A stretch of DNA of 64,000 bases from an uncultured Acetatifactor sp. (GCA_910585615.1 CAJUFO010000001.1:1-64000); one strand, 5' to 3'; positions 5,783 through 14,865 are shown, numbered from the stretch's first letter. Made by a program: numbers and translations. Notes: a model not told the origin generated them from the sequence alone.

Positions 5783-6964
5783 ATGGCACTCATACGATGT
5801 CCTGAATGTACCGGCCAGATAAGCGACAGAGCCATCATATGCCCCCACTGCGGCTTTCCGGTGAGGGACGGCAATATTTCTACCAGTACGCCCAGAAAGG
5901 CCCGGAAGCGCCGCCCTAACGGCTCAGGGACGGTGGTGAAGCTGTCTGGCAAGCGGAGGAACCCATTCCAGGTCAGGGTCAACACCCGCATCGATGCAGA
6001 CGGCTATCCAGCCTATGACGTAATTGGCTGCTTCCCTGACCGGGTCTCCGCCGAGATCGCCCTGGCGGAGTACAACAAGGCCCCCTATGACCCGAATGAC
6101 CGGAAGAAGCTATTCAGTGAAGTTTTTACTTCCTGGTACCAGTGGAAATATAAGTCCTCTTACGAGATACGCGGGAAGAAGACCAGCGCACAGGGATGCG
6201 CTATAGCAGCATATAAAAAATGCTCCCGGCTCCATGGGATGGCCATGTGGGACATACGGACGCAAGACCTGCAGGACATCCTTGACCAGGACGGCCTATC
6301 TTTTTCCACCCTGGAACATATACGGAACCTCTTCAAGCAGATGTACAAGTATGGCATCCAGTTCGAGCTGGTGGCAAAGGACTACTCCCAGTATACACAA
6401 ATCACCAAAGAGAACGACAACGTCCATGGTGTCCCCTTCACCAGAGAGGAGCTGTCTCTGCTCTGGAAGCACAAGGACATCCCTTTTGTGGACACGGTTC
6501 TGATATACTGCTATTCCGGATGGCGGATAAACGAGCTTGCCCGGATGCCGCTTGACGGAATCAGCCTGGAAGAGCGGACGTTCACTGGCGGCCTGAAGAA
6601 CCGGTACAGCCGTGACAGGACGGTTCCCATCCATTCCGCAATCTATGAAATGGTATGCCGCCGTCTGAATCCACGCTTCAAGAGCCTGATATACCATACC
6701 GATGAAAAAGACATCTCCGAAAAGGATTATCGCGAACACTTCCGTTCCGCCCTTCTCGCCTGTGGCATCCAGACGGAGCACACGCCCCACGACTGCCGTC
6801 ACACCTTCAATGTCCTACTGGACAGCGCGGGCGTAGATCGTGTGGCACGCTACAAGCTCATGGGCCATAAAGGACAGGACATCAATGAGAACGTATATAC
6901 GCACAAAGACTTAGGCCAGCTGCGCGAAGCTGTGGAAGCCATAAAAGTAGGGTCTGAATGCTGA
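5783..6964 (+). CDS. tyrosine integrase with N-terminal zinc ribbon (393 aa)
   Basis: Site-specific recombinase that integrates and excises the element. Residues 1-27 form a zinc ribbon (CPEC ... CPHC), unusual for this family. They are followed by an arm-binding region (PNGSGTVVKLSGKRRNPFQV), a SAM-like core-binding domain (about 100-190) and the catalytic domain. Catalytic residues visible: Arg in SGWRINELAR, His and Arg in HTPHDCRHTF, His in LMGHKG and the Tyr nucleophile in NENVYTH. ATG 5783 is chosen because CAGGAG lies upstream and the zinc ribbon begins at once. It is the last gene of the element; two ACTAGTGAC repeats follow the stop. Confidence 0.9.
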   Translation: MALIRCPECTGQISDRAIICPHCGFPVRDGNISTSTPRKARKRRPNGSGTVVKLSGKRRNPFQVRVNTRIDADGYPAYDVIGCFPDRVSAEIALAEYNKAPYDPNDRKKLFSEVFTSWYQWKYKSSYEIRGKKTSAQGCAIAAYKKCSRLHGMAMWDIRTQDLQDILDQDGLSFSTLEHIRNLFKQMYKYGIQFELVAKDYSQYTQITKENDNVHGVPFTREELSLLWKHKDIPFVDTVLIYCYSGWRINELARMPLDGISLEERTFTGGLKNRYSRDRTVPIHSAIYEMVCRRLNPRFKSLIYHTDEKDISEKDYREHFRSALLACGIQTEHTPHDCRHTFNVLLDSAGVDRVARYKLMGHKGQDINENVYTHKDLGQLREAVEAIKVGSEC

Positions 6965-6988
6965 CCTTGGCATCATGCCCTACTTTTT

Positions 6989-7009
6989 ACTAGTGACTCT
7001 ACTAGTGAC
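6989..7009. repeat. two direct repeats, possible integrase arm sites
   Basis: ACTAGTGAC occurs at 6989-6997 and 7001-7009 (period 12), just after the integrase stop. Closely spaced direct repeats beside a tyrosine integrase gene are typical of arm-type binding sites, so the attachment site is expected within about 100 bases. The core duplication cannot be confirmed because the other end of the element is outside the window. Confidence 0.4.
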
Positions 7010-7054
7010 ACCGAGTCAGGAAAACCGCATATTTCCGGCATTCCTCTCCGCAAA

Positions 7055-7111
7055 TCTTTACGACATCTTTAAAAGTTCTTTATGACTTATTAACTCCCCA
7101 TGGTCTATACT
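7055..7111 (+). promoter_or_regulatory. promoter with 11-base repeats for an OmpR-type regulator
   Basis: TCTTTA appears at 7055, 7066 and 7077, exactly 11 bases apart, followed by the related TATTAA at 7088 and a -10 TATACT at 7106-7111. Helix-turn-spaced direct repeats covering the -35 position are what OmpR-family response regulators bind. This would control the ABC-kinase operon. Confidence 0.6.
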
Positions 7112-7160
7112 GATAAATGTCAGCCGGAACAGGTACATCCCGGCGAAAAGGAGGCCAGAA

Positions 7161-8087
7161 ATGAACGATTCCGTCATAGAAGCAAATCAAGTCACCAAAA
7201 AATACCGCTCCGTCCTGGCGCTGGACGGGGTGAGCCTGCGGGTGAGCCCCGGAAGCATCTACGGGCTGATCGGCGACAACGGCGCAGGCAAGTCCACCCT
7301 CTTGAAGCTCCTGGCCGGGCATGTCTTCCCCACCGCAGGGGAGATCCGCCTGTTCGGCCGCTCCGGGGAAAAGGAGCTTCTCCGCTCTCGCAGGCAGATG
7401 GGCGTCATGATCGAGCGTCCGGGCTTCTTCCCCAACATGACCGTGGAGCGCACCCTGGAATACTACCGCATCCAAAAGGGCATCCCGGGAAAGGAAAAGG
7501 TACAGGAGCTCATGGAGCTCGTGGACATCCGGGAAAAGCGCCGGGAAAGATGCAAGCGCCTCTCCCTGGGCCAGAAGCAGCGGCTGGGCCTTGCCATCGC
7601 CCTGCTGGGAGAGCCCGCGGCATTGGTCCTGGACGAGCCCGTCAACGGCCTGGATCCCAGCGGCATCGTGGAGCTGCGCGCCCTGCTCCATAGGCTGAAC
7701 ACAGAGAAGAACATCACCATCCTGCTGTCCAGCCACATCCTGCCCGAGCTCCAGCAGACCGCCACCATGTTCGGGTTCCTGAGCAAGGGAAAGCTTCTGG
7801 AGGAGATATCCGCCCAGGAGCTGCACGAAAGATGCGCAGACCGCCTGAACATCGACGTGGACGACAGGGAAAAGTACGCCGCCCTGCTGGCAAAGCATTT
7901 CCCGGAGGAGAGCTGGCGGGTGCTCCCGGAGGGCACCATCCAAATCCGCGGCTTCCGCCGGGAACCTGAGGCCTACAGCCGCCTGGCCATGGAGCATGGG
8001 CTCTGCATCCTGGGGCTGGAGCGCAAGTCCGCCTCCCTGGAGGACTATTACATGAACCTGAAGAACGGAGGGAAAGAATCATGCTGA
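7161..8087 (+). CDS. ABC transporter ATP-binding protein (BcrA/lantibiotic-immunity type)
   Basis: ATPase subunit of a peptide- or antibiotic-related exporter. Walker A at residues 38-45 (GDNGAGKS), signature LSLGQKQR at about 134-141, Walker B ALVLDEPVNGLDP at about 153, and switch histidine in LLSSHIL. The C-terminal 90 residues form the extra domain usual in BcrA/NatA-type subunits. AAGGAGG precedes the ATG. The gene overlaps the permease gene by seven bases, and a histidine kinase follows, as in bacitracin/lantibiotic sensing and resistance operons. The actual substrate is unknown. Confidence 0.9.
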   Translation: MNDSVIEANQVTKKYRSVLALDGVSLRVSPGSIYGLIGDNGAGKSTLLKLLAGHVFPTAGEIRLFGRSGEKELLRSRRQMGVMIERPGFFPNMTVERTLEYYRIQKGIPGKEKVQELMELVDIREKRRERCKRLSLGQKQRLGLAIALLGEPAALVLDEPVNGLDPSGIVELRALLHRLNTEKNITILLSSHILPELQQTATMFGFLSKGKLLEEISAQELHERCADRLNIDVDDREKYAALLAKHFPEESWRVLPEGTIQIRGFRREPEAYSRLAMEHGLCILGLERKSASLEDYYMNLKNGGKESC

Positions 8088-8863
8088 ACTACATCAAAAG
8101 CGAACTCTACCGAGCGGCACACAGCAAAGAGCTCCGCGGGGCTTTCATCGGCCTGCTGGCAATCATCCTGTTCCTGAACCTGACCCTGTTCCTCATGAAA
8201 GACGTGGAGCATTTCCGGTACGGCTCTTCCTCTTTCTCCTACTCCATGCTCGTATCCGTGCCCATGATGTACTGCTACGTGGCCGCTGATGTGGCCGCCA
8301 TGCTCTACGAATCCGACAGGAGGAACGGTACCATGGGAAACAGCATCGCCTATGGCATCTCCCGGATGCAGCTCCTGGCCGGGAAGTGCGTGGTCTGCTT
8401 TGTGGCCTCCCTGGTCATGCTGGCAGTGGCATTGCCCTTATACATCGGATGCGCCGAACTGCTGCTGCATGCCACAGGCCCCACCACCATCCAGGATATG
8501 CTGCTGGAAGTCCCTGCCATGTCCCTGATTGCCACCGGCTCCCTGATCCTGGCCGTAGTCCTGCTGGATTTCTTTGAAAACAGCTTTTTCAGCGTCCTAG
8601 CATGGCTGACCGTGATGCTGTTCCTGCCCAAGATCCTGCTGTTTGCCGGGATTGTCCTGCCCTTTGGCGGGGACGTCCTCATGGACGTGGCCATGTGGAT
8701 GCCCGCCAACTTCATCCCGGCGGGGACAAATGTCAACATGTCGGAATGCGCCACCATATGGGACACCGGGGCGGGCATGGCCAGATGCCTCATCTCAGGC
8801 ACAGCGGGAATCCTTGTGTTCAGCGCAGCGGGTGTGCTATTAGTGAGGAAAAGGGACATTTAG
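8081..8863 (+). CDS. ABC transporter permease (260 aa)
   Basis: Integral membrane subunit partner of the preceding ATPase. About six hydrophobic helices: residues about 20-42, 55-75, 105-128, 150-172, 178-200 and 232-252. The layout fits ABC-2 type permeases of the NatB/BcrB/lantibiotic-immunity class. It starts inside the end of the ATPase gene with GGAGGG ahead, so translation is coupled. No solute-binding protein is present, in line with export or membrane-embedded substrate handling. Confidence 0.85.
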   Translation: MLNYIKSELYRAAHSKELRGAFIGLLAIILFLNLTLFLMKDVEHFRYGSSSFSYSMLVSVPMMYCYVAADVAAMLYESDRRNGTMGNSIAYGISRMQLLAGKCVVCFVASLVMLAVALPLYIGCAELLLHATGPTTIQDMLLEVPAMSLIATGSLILAVVLLDFFENSFFSVLAWLTVMLFLPKILLFAGIVLPFGGDVLMDVAMWMPANFIPAGTNVNMSECATIWDTGAGMARCLISGTAGILVFSAAGVLLVRKRDI

Positions 8864-8890
8864 GGCAGAAGCGCTTTTAGGGGGATGAAG

Positions 8891-9988
8891 ATGGGAGATT
8901 TTTTTCGGATACAGGATTTGGGACTGATATTCTTTATAATTGCTGCGGCATATTTTGCTTTTCGGTATTTCGCGCTTGAACATGCCCTGCAGGAGACGGC
9001 CCGGGAGCTTTCGCAGATTCAGGGTGATTTGCTCCGGAACCAGATCCTCCATCTCCCCCTGCCGGACAAAGGGCTGGAGCGGCTGATGGAATCCATCAAT
9101 GGCGCTCTGGAGCAGATCCGCAGGGAGCGGATGGCCTATAAGAAGCGGGAGCAGGAGTTCCAGCAGCAGATTGAAAACATCAGCCACGATCTGCGCACGC
9201 CACTGACGGTCATTCTGGGATATCTGAAATGGCTGAAAGCTCCCTCCGGGAATGCCTCTTTCCAGTTGGAGGAGTCCCTGGACGTGCTGGAGCGGGGCGC
9301 GCGCTCCATGGAGCATCTGGTCTCACAGTTCTATGCTTTTTCCCGGGTAAACGGCATGGATTTCTCGCTGGAACTGGAGCAGCTGGACGTGTGCAGACTG
9401 CTGCGGGAGAGTCTTGCGGACAATTACGGTTCCCTGGAGAGAGAGGGGTTCTCTCTGGAAAGCCGCCTGCCGGAGCATCCTGTGATAGCACAGGGGAACA
9501 GGGATGCCTGTCAGCGCATCTTCGCGAACATGCTCACAAACGCAGGAAGATATGCCCACAGCTATCTGGACATCCGCATGCAGGAAAGCTGTGGGCAGGT
9601 TCAGATTCTTTTTGAAAATGATTCGGCGGAGATCAGGGAGAATGATGTACCGAATCTTTTTAATCGTTTTTACAGAAACGATGTCTCCCGGAGCAAAGGC
9701 GGCACAGGGCTGGGGCTGACCATAGCGAAATCACTGGCGGAAGCCATGGGCGGCTCCCTGACGGCCCAGGCTCTCCCCGCCGCAGAGGCTCCCGCCGACA
9801 GAGGGAATGGAGGCCATGGGCAGACCGCCGTCTGTTTTGTCCTGACTTTGGTCAAGGGAACCGCCTCTGCCCCGCCGCCCGTCCCCCCGCCCCAGGCTGA
9901 CAGCAGGCCGGAGGATGGCCCGCCCGACAGCGGGCCGACAGCTACAGCCCCACCGCACAGCGGGCCATCTGTGCACACAGCCCCATAA
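8891..9988 (+). CDS. sensor histidine kinase with proline-rich tail
   Basis: Membrane-anchored kinase: one clear N-terminal helix (about 8-28), a coiled linker, the phospho-acceptor box ISHDLRTPLTVILGYLKWL at about 100, and an HATPase domain with N-box (RIFANMLTNAGRYAHS) and G-box (GGTGLGLTIAKSLAEAMGG). AGGGGG six bases upstream favours the ATG at 8891 over 8885. Two things are odd. No response-regulator gene is adjacent, and after the normal domain end (VLTLVKG) the frame adds about 45 residues rich in Pro, Gly and Ala, which may be read-through of a mutated stop. It probably senses the substrate of the adjacent transporter. Confidence 0.85.
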   Translation: MGDFFRIQDLGLIFFIIAAAYFAFRYFALEHALQETARELSQIQGDLLRNQILHLPLPDKGLERLMESINGALEQIRRERMAYKKREQEFQQQIENISHDLRTPLTVILGYLKWLKAPSGNASFQLEESLDVLERGARSMEHLVSQFYAFSRVNGMDFSLELEQLDVCRLLRESLADNYGSLEREGFSLESRLPEHPVIAQGNRDACQRIFANMLTNAGRYAHSYLDIRMQESCGQVQILFENDSAEIRENDVPNLFNRFYRNDVSRSKGGTGLGLTIAKSLAEAMGGSLTAQALPAAEAPADRGNGGHGQTAVCFVLTLVKGTASAPPPVPPPQADSRPEDGPPDSGPTATAPPHSGPSVHTAP

Positions 9989-10062
9989 TCCGGACTTTAA
10001 GCCTGTCTCATTGCCAGGGAAAATCCGCCGCCTGAAACCGCCCAAATCGTTCCGCCGTCTCT

Positions 10063-10974
10063 TCAGGGCAGCTTCTTCCCCGCTGCCAGGTACATCTCAT
10101 ACCATTCGTCCCTGGTCAGGCAGATATCGGAGGCCTTGCAGACATCCCGCACCCGCTGTGCATTGGTGCTGCCCACAATGGTCTGGATATGGGCGGGATG
10201 CCGCATGATCCACGCCACGGCGATGGCATTGGGCGTCACCTGGTATTCTTCCGCCAGGCGGTCCATGACCTGGTTCAGCTCCGGGAATTTCTCGTTTCCG
10301 ATGTAGACGCCCTCGAACATGCCGTAGAGGAAAGGAGACCACGCCTGTATAGTCATTTTCTTCAATCTGCAATATTCAATCACGCTGCCGTCCCTGCTGC
10401 AGCCCGCCTCATTACAGATATTCACATTGAGCCCTGCATCAATGGTAGGGCAGTGGGCCACGGAATACTGAATCTGGTTGACGCACAGGGGCTCCGCCAG
10501 GCAGCTGTTCAGCAGCTCTATCTGCATGGGATTATGGTTGCTGACGCCAAAGGCGCGGACTTTTCCGGCCTTTTTCAGGATATCGAAAGCCTCCGCCACC
10601 TCCTCCGGCTCCATCAGCGCGTCCGGGCGGTGCAGCAACAGGATGTCGATGTAGTCCGTGCCAAGCCGCTTCAAGCTGCCGTCCACGGATTCCAATATAT
10701 GTTCCTTCGAAAAATCGTAGCAGATGCCGGGACGGATGGCGCACTTGGTCTGTATCACCATGCGGCTGCGCAATTCGGGGGTCAGAATCTCCCCGAACCG
10801 GCTCTCCGCCTCTCCTTTTGCATAGATGTCCGCATGGTCGAAGAAATTGACGCCTGCCTCCATGGAAGCCTCCACCAGCTCCTGCACGGCGCTTCCCAAT
10901 CCGGTGATCCGCATGCATCCCAGGCCGATGGCCGATGCCTCCGGCACGTTATCATTGATTTTCAGCATTTTCAT
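10063..10974 (-). CDS. aldo/keto reductase (303 aa)
   Basis: Cytoplasmic NADPH-dependent aldehyde/ketone reductase of the AKR family (YdhF-like). The catalytic tetrad is visible: Asp and Tyr in FFDHADIYAKGEAESRFGE, Lys in MVIQTKCAI and His in DILLLHRPDAL. The C-terminal cofactor region contains IVGSTNAQRV. Length is normal. It ends facing the kinase gene and follows the VOC gene on the same strand across 56 bases. The substrate cannot be inferred. Confidence 0.9.
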   Translation of the reverse strand: MKMLKINDNVPEASAIGLGCMRITGLGSAVQELVEASMEAGVNFFDHADIYAKGEAESRFGEILTPELRSRMVIQTKCAIRPGICYDFSKEHILESVDGSLKRLGTDYIDILLLHRPDALMEPEEVAEAFDILKKAGKVRAFGVSNHNPMQIELLNSCLAEPLCVNQIQYSVAHCPTIDAGLNVNICNEAGCSRDGSVIEYCRLKKMTIQAWSPFLYGMFEGVYIGNEKFPELNQVMDRLAEEYQVTPNAIAVAWIMRHPAHIQTIVGSTNAQRVRDVCKASDICLTRDEWYEMYLAAGKKLP

Positions 10975-11030
10975 GAAATGAATTCCTCAATCTATCTGTT
11001 TTACTTGTCTTGAAAAGCCCTTTTCAGCCG

Positions 11031-11417
11031 CTATATGGAAATCCACCAGCATACGCCATACCTGTCGATAACGGTGGCACAGCATCTGCTCCATGGCAGC
11101 TCATGAATCTCCTCCAGCACCAGCCCGCCGTCACGCAGGACATCAAGCGCACGCCGGACGCTCTCTTCGGCCCCCATCTCAAATACGTTAAAGGTCATTG
11201 TCTCCCATTTCATTTTGTGGACAAGCTCTATGTCGCAGGGATTCTTTGCCTCGCCTATGGCCAGGAAGCCGTCCCCATTGACCGATAATTCACAATGTTC
11301 ATAGGCGGTGCCACTGTCATTTTTGATTTCAAATGTTATCTCAGCGCCAAAGGCCCTGCAATAGGTTTCTGCCGCCTCCATGCTGTTTTTTACGTAGACC
11401 TGGGTATAGTTCTTCAT
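11031..11417 (-). CDS. VOC/PhnB-like protein (128 aa)
   Basis: A single-domain vicinal-oxygen-chelate fold protein close to the PhnB/3-dmu-9_3-mt group: it begins YTQVYVKNSMEAAETYCRAF, has the beta-strand segment HCELSVNGDGFLAIGE, and closes with VIDRYGVCWWISI, the characteristic end of this family. Metal-binding residues are not obvious, as in many PhnB-like members. Function unknown; possibly a small-molecule resistance or binding protein. Confidence 0.8.
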   Translation of the reverse strand: MKNYTQVYVKNSMEAAETYCRAFGAEITFEIKNDSGTAYEHCELSVNGDGFLAIGEAKNPCDIELVHKMKWETMTFNVFEMGAEESVRRALDVLRDGGLVLEEIHELPWSRCCATVIDRYGVCWWISI

Positions 11418-11490
11418 CTATGCCGCTCCCTTCCTACCCCTTTTCTGACATACCGGTGCAGCCAGCACAGGCAACAGATTTTCGCTCCGT

Positions 11491-12165
11491 TCACGCTTCC
11501 AGCCACATGTCCGACACAAAATACAGCAGCGCAGCCCAGGTATACAGGGGATAGAATTTCCCACGCTCGTCCCGGCCCTTTTTCAGCAGCTCTCTGGCCT
11601 GGGCTTTGGTCAAGAGACAGAAGCCGTCGAACTGCTCGGAGCCCACGGCCCCCTCCTGGGACAGGTCGGTGGGCCTGGCGGAACGCAGCACGGCGCAGAT
11701 CAGCGCATTGCTCTCGTCCGTCAGGCCCGGCGTGGAAAAGACCAGGGGATTCACCACCCTGACGGTGTCGGTGTCCCGAACCTCCAGCCCGGTCTCCTCC
11801 CGAATCTCCCGGATGGCGGTGGATACCAGGACATCCGGCCTCTCCCTGTCCTCCTCGTCTATGAGGCCCGCGGGCACGCTAAGCAGGTACTGGCCCGCGG
11901 GATAGCGGAATTCATAGGACAGCAACAGCTTTGGCTCCTCCCCCTCCCCGTCCAGGATGACGAAGCAGCTCACTGCGTCCGCCAGCATAGCCTCGAACTC
12001 CTGATCCGATTTTATGGCGGTAAGGTTCTCCATGTCCCGCCTGGTGGCGTCATAATAGTGCTTCCCCGGGGCGTACTGCAGATCCGCCACCCGCAGATAG
12101 GGGGATTCAAATAAGGTCTTTACGTTTTCTCTCTTGATTTCCGGTCTCTGTTCCATGGGGCTCAT
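11491..12165 (-). CDS. NUDIX hydrolase (224 aa)
   Basis: Hydrolase of nucleoside-diphosphate-linked compounds, ADP-ribose-pyrophosphatase-like. The NUDIX box is at about residues 119-146 (GLIDEEDRE ... IREIREETGLEV), with the REIREETGL core intact. The preceding SYEFRYPAGQYLLSVPAG is also typical. It lies alone between the VOC gene and the DUF4097 gene on the same strand. The substrate cannot be specified. Confidence 0.88.
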   Translation of the reverse strand: MSPMEQRPEIKRENVKTLFESPYLRVADLQYAPGKHYYDATRRDMENLTAIKSDQEFEAMLADAVSCFVILDGEGEEPKLLLSYEFRYPAGQYLLSVPAGLIDEEDRERPDVLVSTAIREIREETGLEVRDTDTVRVVNPLVFSTPGLTDESNALICAVLRSARPTDLSQEGAVGSEQFDGFCLLTKAQARELLKKGRDERGKFYPLYTWAALLYFVSDMWLEA

Positions 12166-12284
12166 TCCTCCTGTTCCAGCCTGCGCCTCTTCGCTTCCCG
12201 CCTTGAGGCTGCTTTATGCTTTTCATGACATTTCTGGTCGGTATCTTTATCCTACCTTATTTGAGCCGGAAATACAAAGCTTTT

Positions 12285-13502
12285 TTACAAATCGCCGCCC
12301 TGAAATTCCCTTATGTCCAAATCTCCGCTGACCGTGGATATCTCCACGGAATGGGTTCCCGCTCCAAGCTCCCCTTCCGCGTTTTTCCTTTTCTTGTCAA
12401 AGGACAGCGCATCGTCGAAGAATGTCCCGCACTCGCCGCTGGTGGTACTGAACCGGAAGCGGAAATCCGCCGTCCCTGGGAACGCCAAATCCACCGCCCC
12501 GCTGGTGGTGGAGATGTCCAGGTCTCCTGTCAGGTCCTCCAGGAAGACGCGTATGTCGCCGGAGACGGAATGGGCCCTGCCAAAGGAGCCTGCCCTGGAG
12601 ACCGTAAGCTCCCCGCTGGTGGTGCTCATGCGAAAGCTCCCTGCGAGACTCCCCACCCGGATATCGCCGGAAGTGCTCTCCGCATCCAAATCCCCTTCGC
12701 CCTCCTCCAGCCGAATCTCGCCGCTAGTGGTGGACAGCGTGATGCTGCCTGTCACCTGTCCCAGCGTGATGTCGCCGCTGGTGGTGGATGTGCGCAGGGG
12801 TCCCTCCAGAGCGGATACCCGAATTTCCCCGCTGGTGGAGGATATCTTCGTCTCCCCCCGGGCCTGCTCCACCGTGATATCGCCGCTGGTGGTGGAAATG
12901 TCCTGTTTTTCTGCCAGGGCGCTGTCCAGGCGGATGTCGCCGCTGGTGGAAGACACCTGTATCTTCTCCGCCTGGACCTCCGGGAACAGCATGTCGCCGC
13001 TGGTGGTGGAAGCCAGAAAGCCGCCCTGGGCTGTCAGTCCGATTTTGGAGGATATCTCCCCGCTGATGGTCTTCACGGTCAGCGTCTCCATGTCCCCGGC
13101 GAATCCCGCAGGCAGGTACACCTCCACATAGGCTCCCCGGAAGCCGATGGAGAGGAAGGAGAAGAACCTATGTCCCGCCCCTGTGATTCTCAGCTCCCCG
13201 CCTGACTGCTCTATGGCGGAAAGCTGGTTCTGTCCCGGTTCATAATTCATGTATTCCCGGATGATGATTTCATCCCCTGTGCCCTGATAGAACAGCACGT
13301 CCGTGGAGCCTGAGGAGCCTTTTCCATAGTCTATCTTCAGGCTCCGGATGTCCTTGGCCGGGAATTTCTTCTCCTGAACCAGCGAGTAGTTCCCGCCGCC
13401 GGCCGACGGAATCCCCCTGGACAGGGAAATCCCCAGCGCCACGCACAGGAAGACCATCACCGCTCCAATTATGCCAATCAAAGCAATCTGCAATTTTTTC
13501 AT
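12285..13502 (-). CDS. DUF4097 beta-solenoid repeat protein (405 aa)
   Basis: The start at MKKLQIALIGIIGAV is preferred because the membrane signal helix (residues about 4-24) follows at once. The rest is a right-handed beta-solenoid made of about twelve repeats of the motif STTSGDI with a spacing of 18-25 residues. Members of this family (DUF4097/DUF4098) are surface or periplasm-facing anchored proteins, often beside PadR and DUF1700 genes and possibly linked to envelope stress. The DNA shows the repeat as recurring GCCGCTGGTGGT on the plus strand. It is the third gene of the PadR operon. Confidence 0.85.
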   Translation of the reverse strand: MKKLQIALIGIIGAVMVFLCVALGISLSRGIPSAGGGNYSLVQEKKFPAKDIRSLKIDYGKGSSGSTDVLFYQGTGDEIIIREYMNYEPGQNQLSAIEQSGGELRITGAGHRFFSFLSIGFRGAYVEVYLPAGFAGDMETLTVKTISGEISSKIGLTAQGGFLASTTSGDMLFPEVQAEKIQVSSTSGDIRLDSALAEKQDISTTSGDITVEQARGETKISSTSGEIRVSALEGPLRTSTTSGDITLGQVTGSITLSTTSGEIRLEEGEGDLDAESTSGDIRVGSLAGSFRMSTTSGELTVSRAGSFGRAHSVSGDIRVFLEDLTGDLDISTTSGAVDLAFPGTADFRFRFSTTSGECGTFFDDALSFDKKRKNAEGELGAGTHSVEISTVSGDLDIREFQGGDL

Positions 13503-13601
13503 AATCCTTATTCCTCCCCATTCTGCTGCCGCCACGCGCCGCGCCTCCGGGCGCCCGCCTACCCGGCAGCCCTCCTTCGGCCGGTCCTGACTCCCCCGGC
13601 T

Positions 13602-14282
13602 TCATGAACCGGTGTGCTTTATGTTGAACACCAACACCTCGATCATCTGGGCGCAGGCTCCCACCAGGAATACCAGCCAGGTGATCTCCCACCGCTGCGT
13701 GGTCATGCTGATGGCAAAATAGAGCAGCAAGGTCACCAGCCAGATGAGCATGCTGACAGAAGTCCGGATCGCCCTCTCCCTGCTGCCGGTGTGGGCGGCC
13801 TCCTTGTACAGCTCCACCAGGTTCTCCTCCTTTTTGTTGTAGGCGGGATACATGTTCGCCGCGTAGATCAGCATACAGGTGGGCGGGATGCAGATCAGCG
13901 CCGTCAGCGCCAGCCCCAGGATGCCGCCTTCCGGCGCCAGGGCATAATACATGTCGTTGACCACCATGGAGATGATGAAGACCACCCCCGCAAAGATATA
14001 GATTCCAACGGCGGCTGCCTTGAGCACTGCCCTCTTCCGCCGCTGCTCCTCCGGCAGCAGGAACAGGCTCCTGTCCTTGAGATCCTCGAACAGCTCCGTC
14101 ACGTCCCCGATAGAGCCCACCACAATCTGGAACGCGTCCTCCTCCTGACAGCCCTCGCCAATCAGGTCCTCGTACTTCTCTATGGTGTTCTGGGTCATCT
14201 CCTCTTTCAGCTCCACGGCCCTCCTGGTCTTGGGCGCGTCCCTGAACAGTTCATTGATATGCTTTGTGATTTTTTCCTTCAT
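13602..14282 (-). CDS. DUF1700-like membrane protein (226 aa)
   Basis: The N-terminal 70 residues are the soluble 'permease prefix' helical domain (MKEKITKHINELFRDAPKTR ... SIGDVTELFEDL), followed by four predicted membrane helices (about 88-110, 118-140, 172-192, 198-218). This arrangement is characteristic of DUF1700-type proteins that partner PadR regulators and DUF4097 proteins. It lies between the two in the operon, with 91 bases to PadR and about 100 to the DUF4097 start. Confidence 0.8.
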   Translation of the reverse strand: MKEKITKHINELFRDAPKTRRAVELKEEMTQNTIEKYEDLIGEGCQEEDAFQIVVGSIGDVTELFEDLKDRSLFLLPEEQRRKRAVLKAAAVGIYIFAGVVFIISMVVNDMYYALAPEGGILGLALTALICIPPTCMLIYAANMYPAYNKKEENLVELYKEAAHTGSRERAIRTSVSMLIWLVTLLLYFAISMTTQRWEITWLVFLVGACAQMIEVLVFNIKHTGS

Positions 14283-14372
14283 GCTTATTTTCCTTTCTGC
14301 AATTCTTTCTGCGCTTCTGTTCGCATCCCTGTCTACATTTCTGCCTTTTTTCGGATTTCCGGAGCTTCCTCC

Positions 14373-14696
14373 TCATTTCAGCAGCTGGTCGATGGTGAGC
14401 TTGGCCTCCTCCCAGTCCCGCTTGTAGGACTGATAGGCCTGGCGGCCCTCCTCCGTGATGGAGTAATAGCGCCGCCTGGCCCCCACGGTCTCGTCTCCCC
14501 AGTAGGTGCGTATGTAGCCCGCCTGCTCCAGGCGGCGGAAGGCGGAGTACAGCGTGGCCTCCTTCAGCTCGCACCGGTTGTCGGTCTTCTTCATGATGTC
14601 CTTGTTGATCTGGTAGCCGTAGCTGTCCTGCTCCAGCAGATGGGACAAGATGATGGCCTCTGTGTGGCCCCGTAAAATATCGGACGTAATTGACAT
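14373..14696 (-). CDS. PadR-family transcriptional regulator (107 aa)
   Basis: Winged-helix repressor of the PadR type (LRGHTEAIILSHLLEQDSYG ... NRCELKEATLYSAFRRLEQAGYI ... RRYYSITEEGRQAYQS). ATG 14696 is selected because AAAGGAG is six bases upstream; an ATG at 14702 abuts the site. First gene of a three-gene operon with DUF1700 and DUF4097 proteins, which it probably represses together with itself. A palindromic TATA-rich operator lies in its promoter. Confidence 0.9.
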   Translation of the reverse strand: MSITSDILRGHTEAIILSHLLEQDSYGYQINKDIMKKTDNRCELKEATLYSAFRRLEQAGYIRTYWGDETVGARRRYYSITEEGRQAYQSYKRDWEEAKLTIDQLLK

Positions 14697-14717
14697 AGGC
14701 ATCTCCTTTCTTGTTAC

Positions 14718-14746
14718 AATATACTCCTATATACCTCGTCTGTCAA
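14718..14746 (-). promoter_or_regulatory. PadR operon promoter/operator
   Basis: Minus-strand TTGACA (14741-14746), 17-base spacer, TATATT (14718-14723). The spacer and -10 hold the near-palindrome GTATATAGGAGTATATT, a likely PadR operator, so binding would block RNA polymerase (autoregulation). Confidence 0.65.
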
Positions 14747-14865
14747 GGTATATTTCTATTTGTTGTATATATTCCGGAGAAATATTTTATATCAGGCCAT
14801 GGTGGGTGATTTTTCCAGACATCTGTGCTACAATGGGGACAGAGATTGGATAGAAAGGGGATAAC

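Noticed and set aside
7080..7997. 305-codon frame antisense to the ABC ATPase
   Set aside because: A product of GC-rich codon bias; the plus-strand ATPase has all its motifs and a ribosome binding site.
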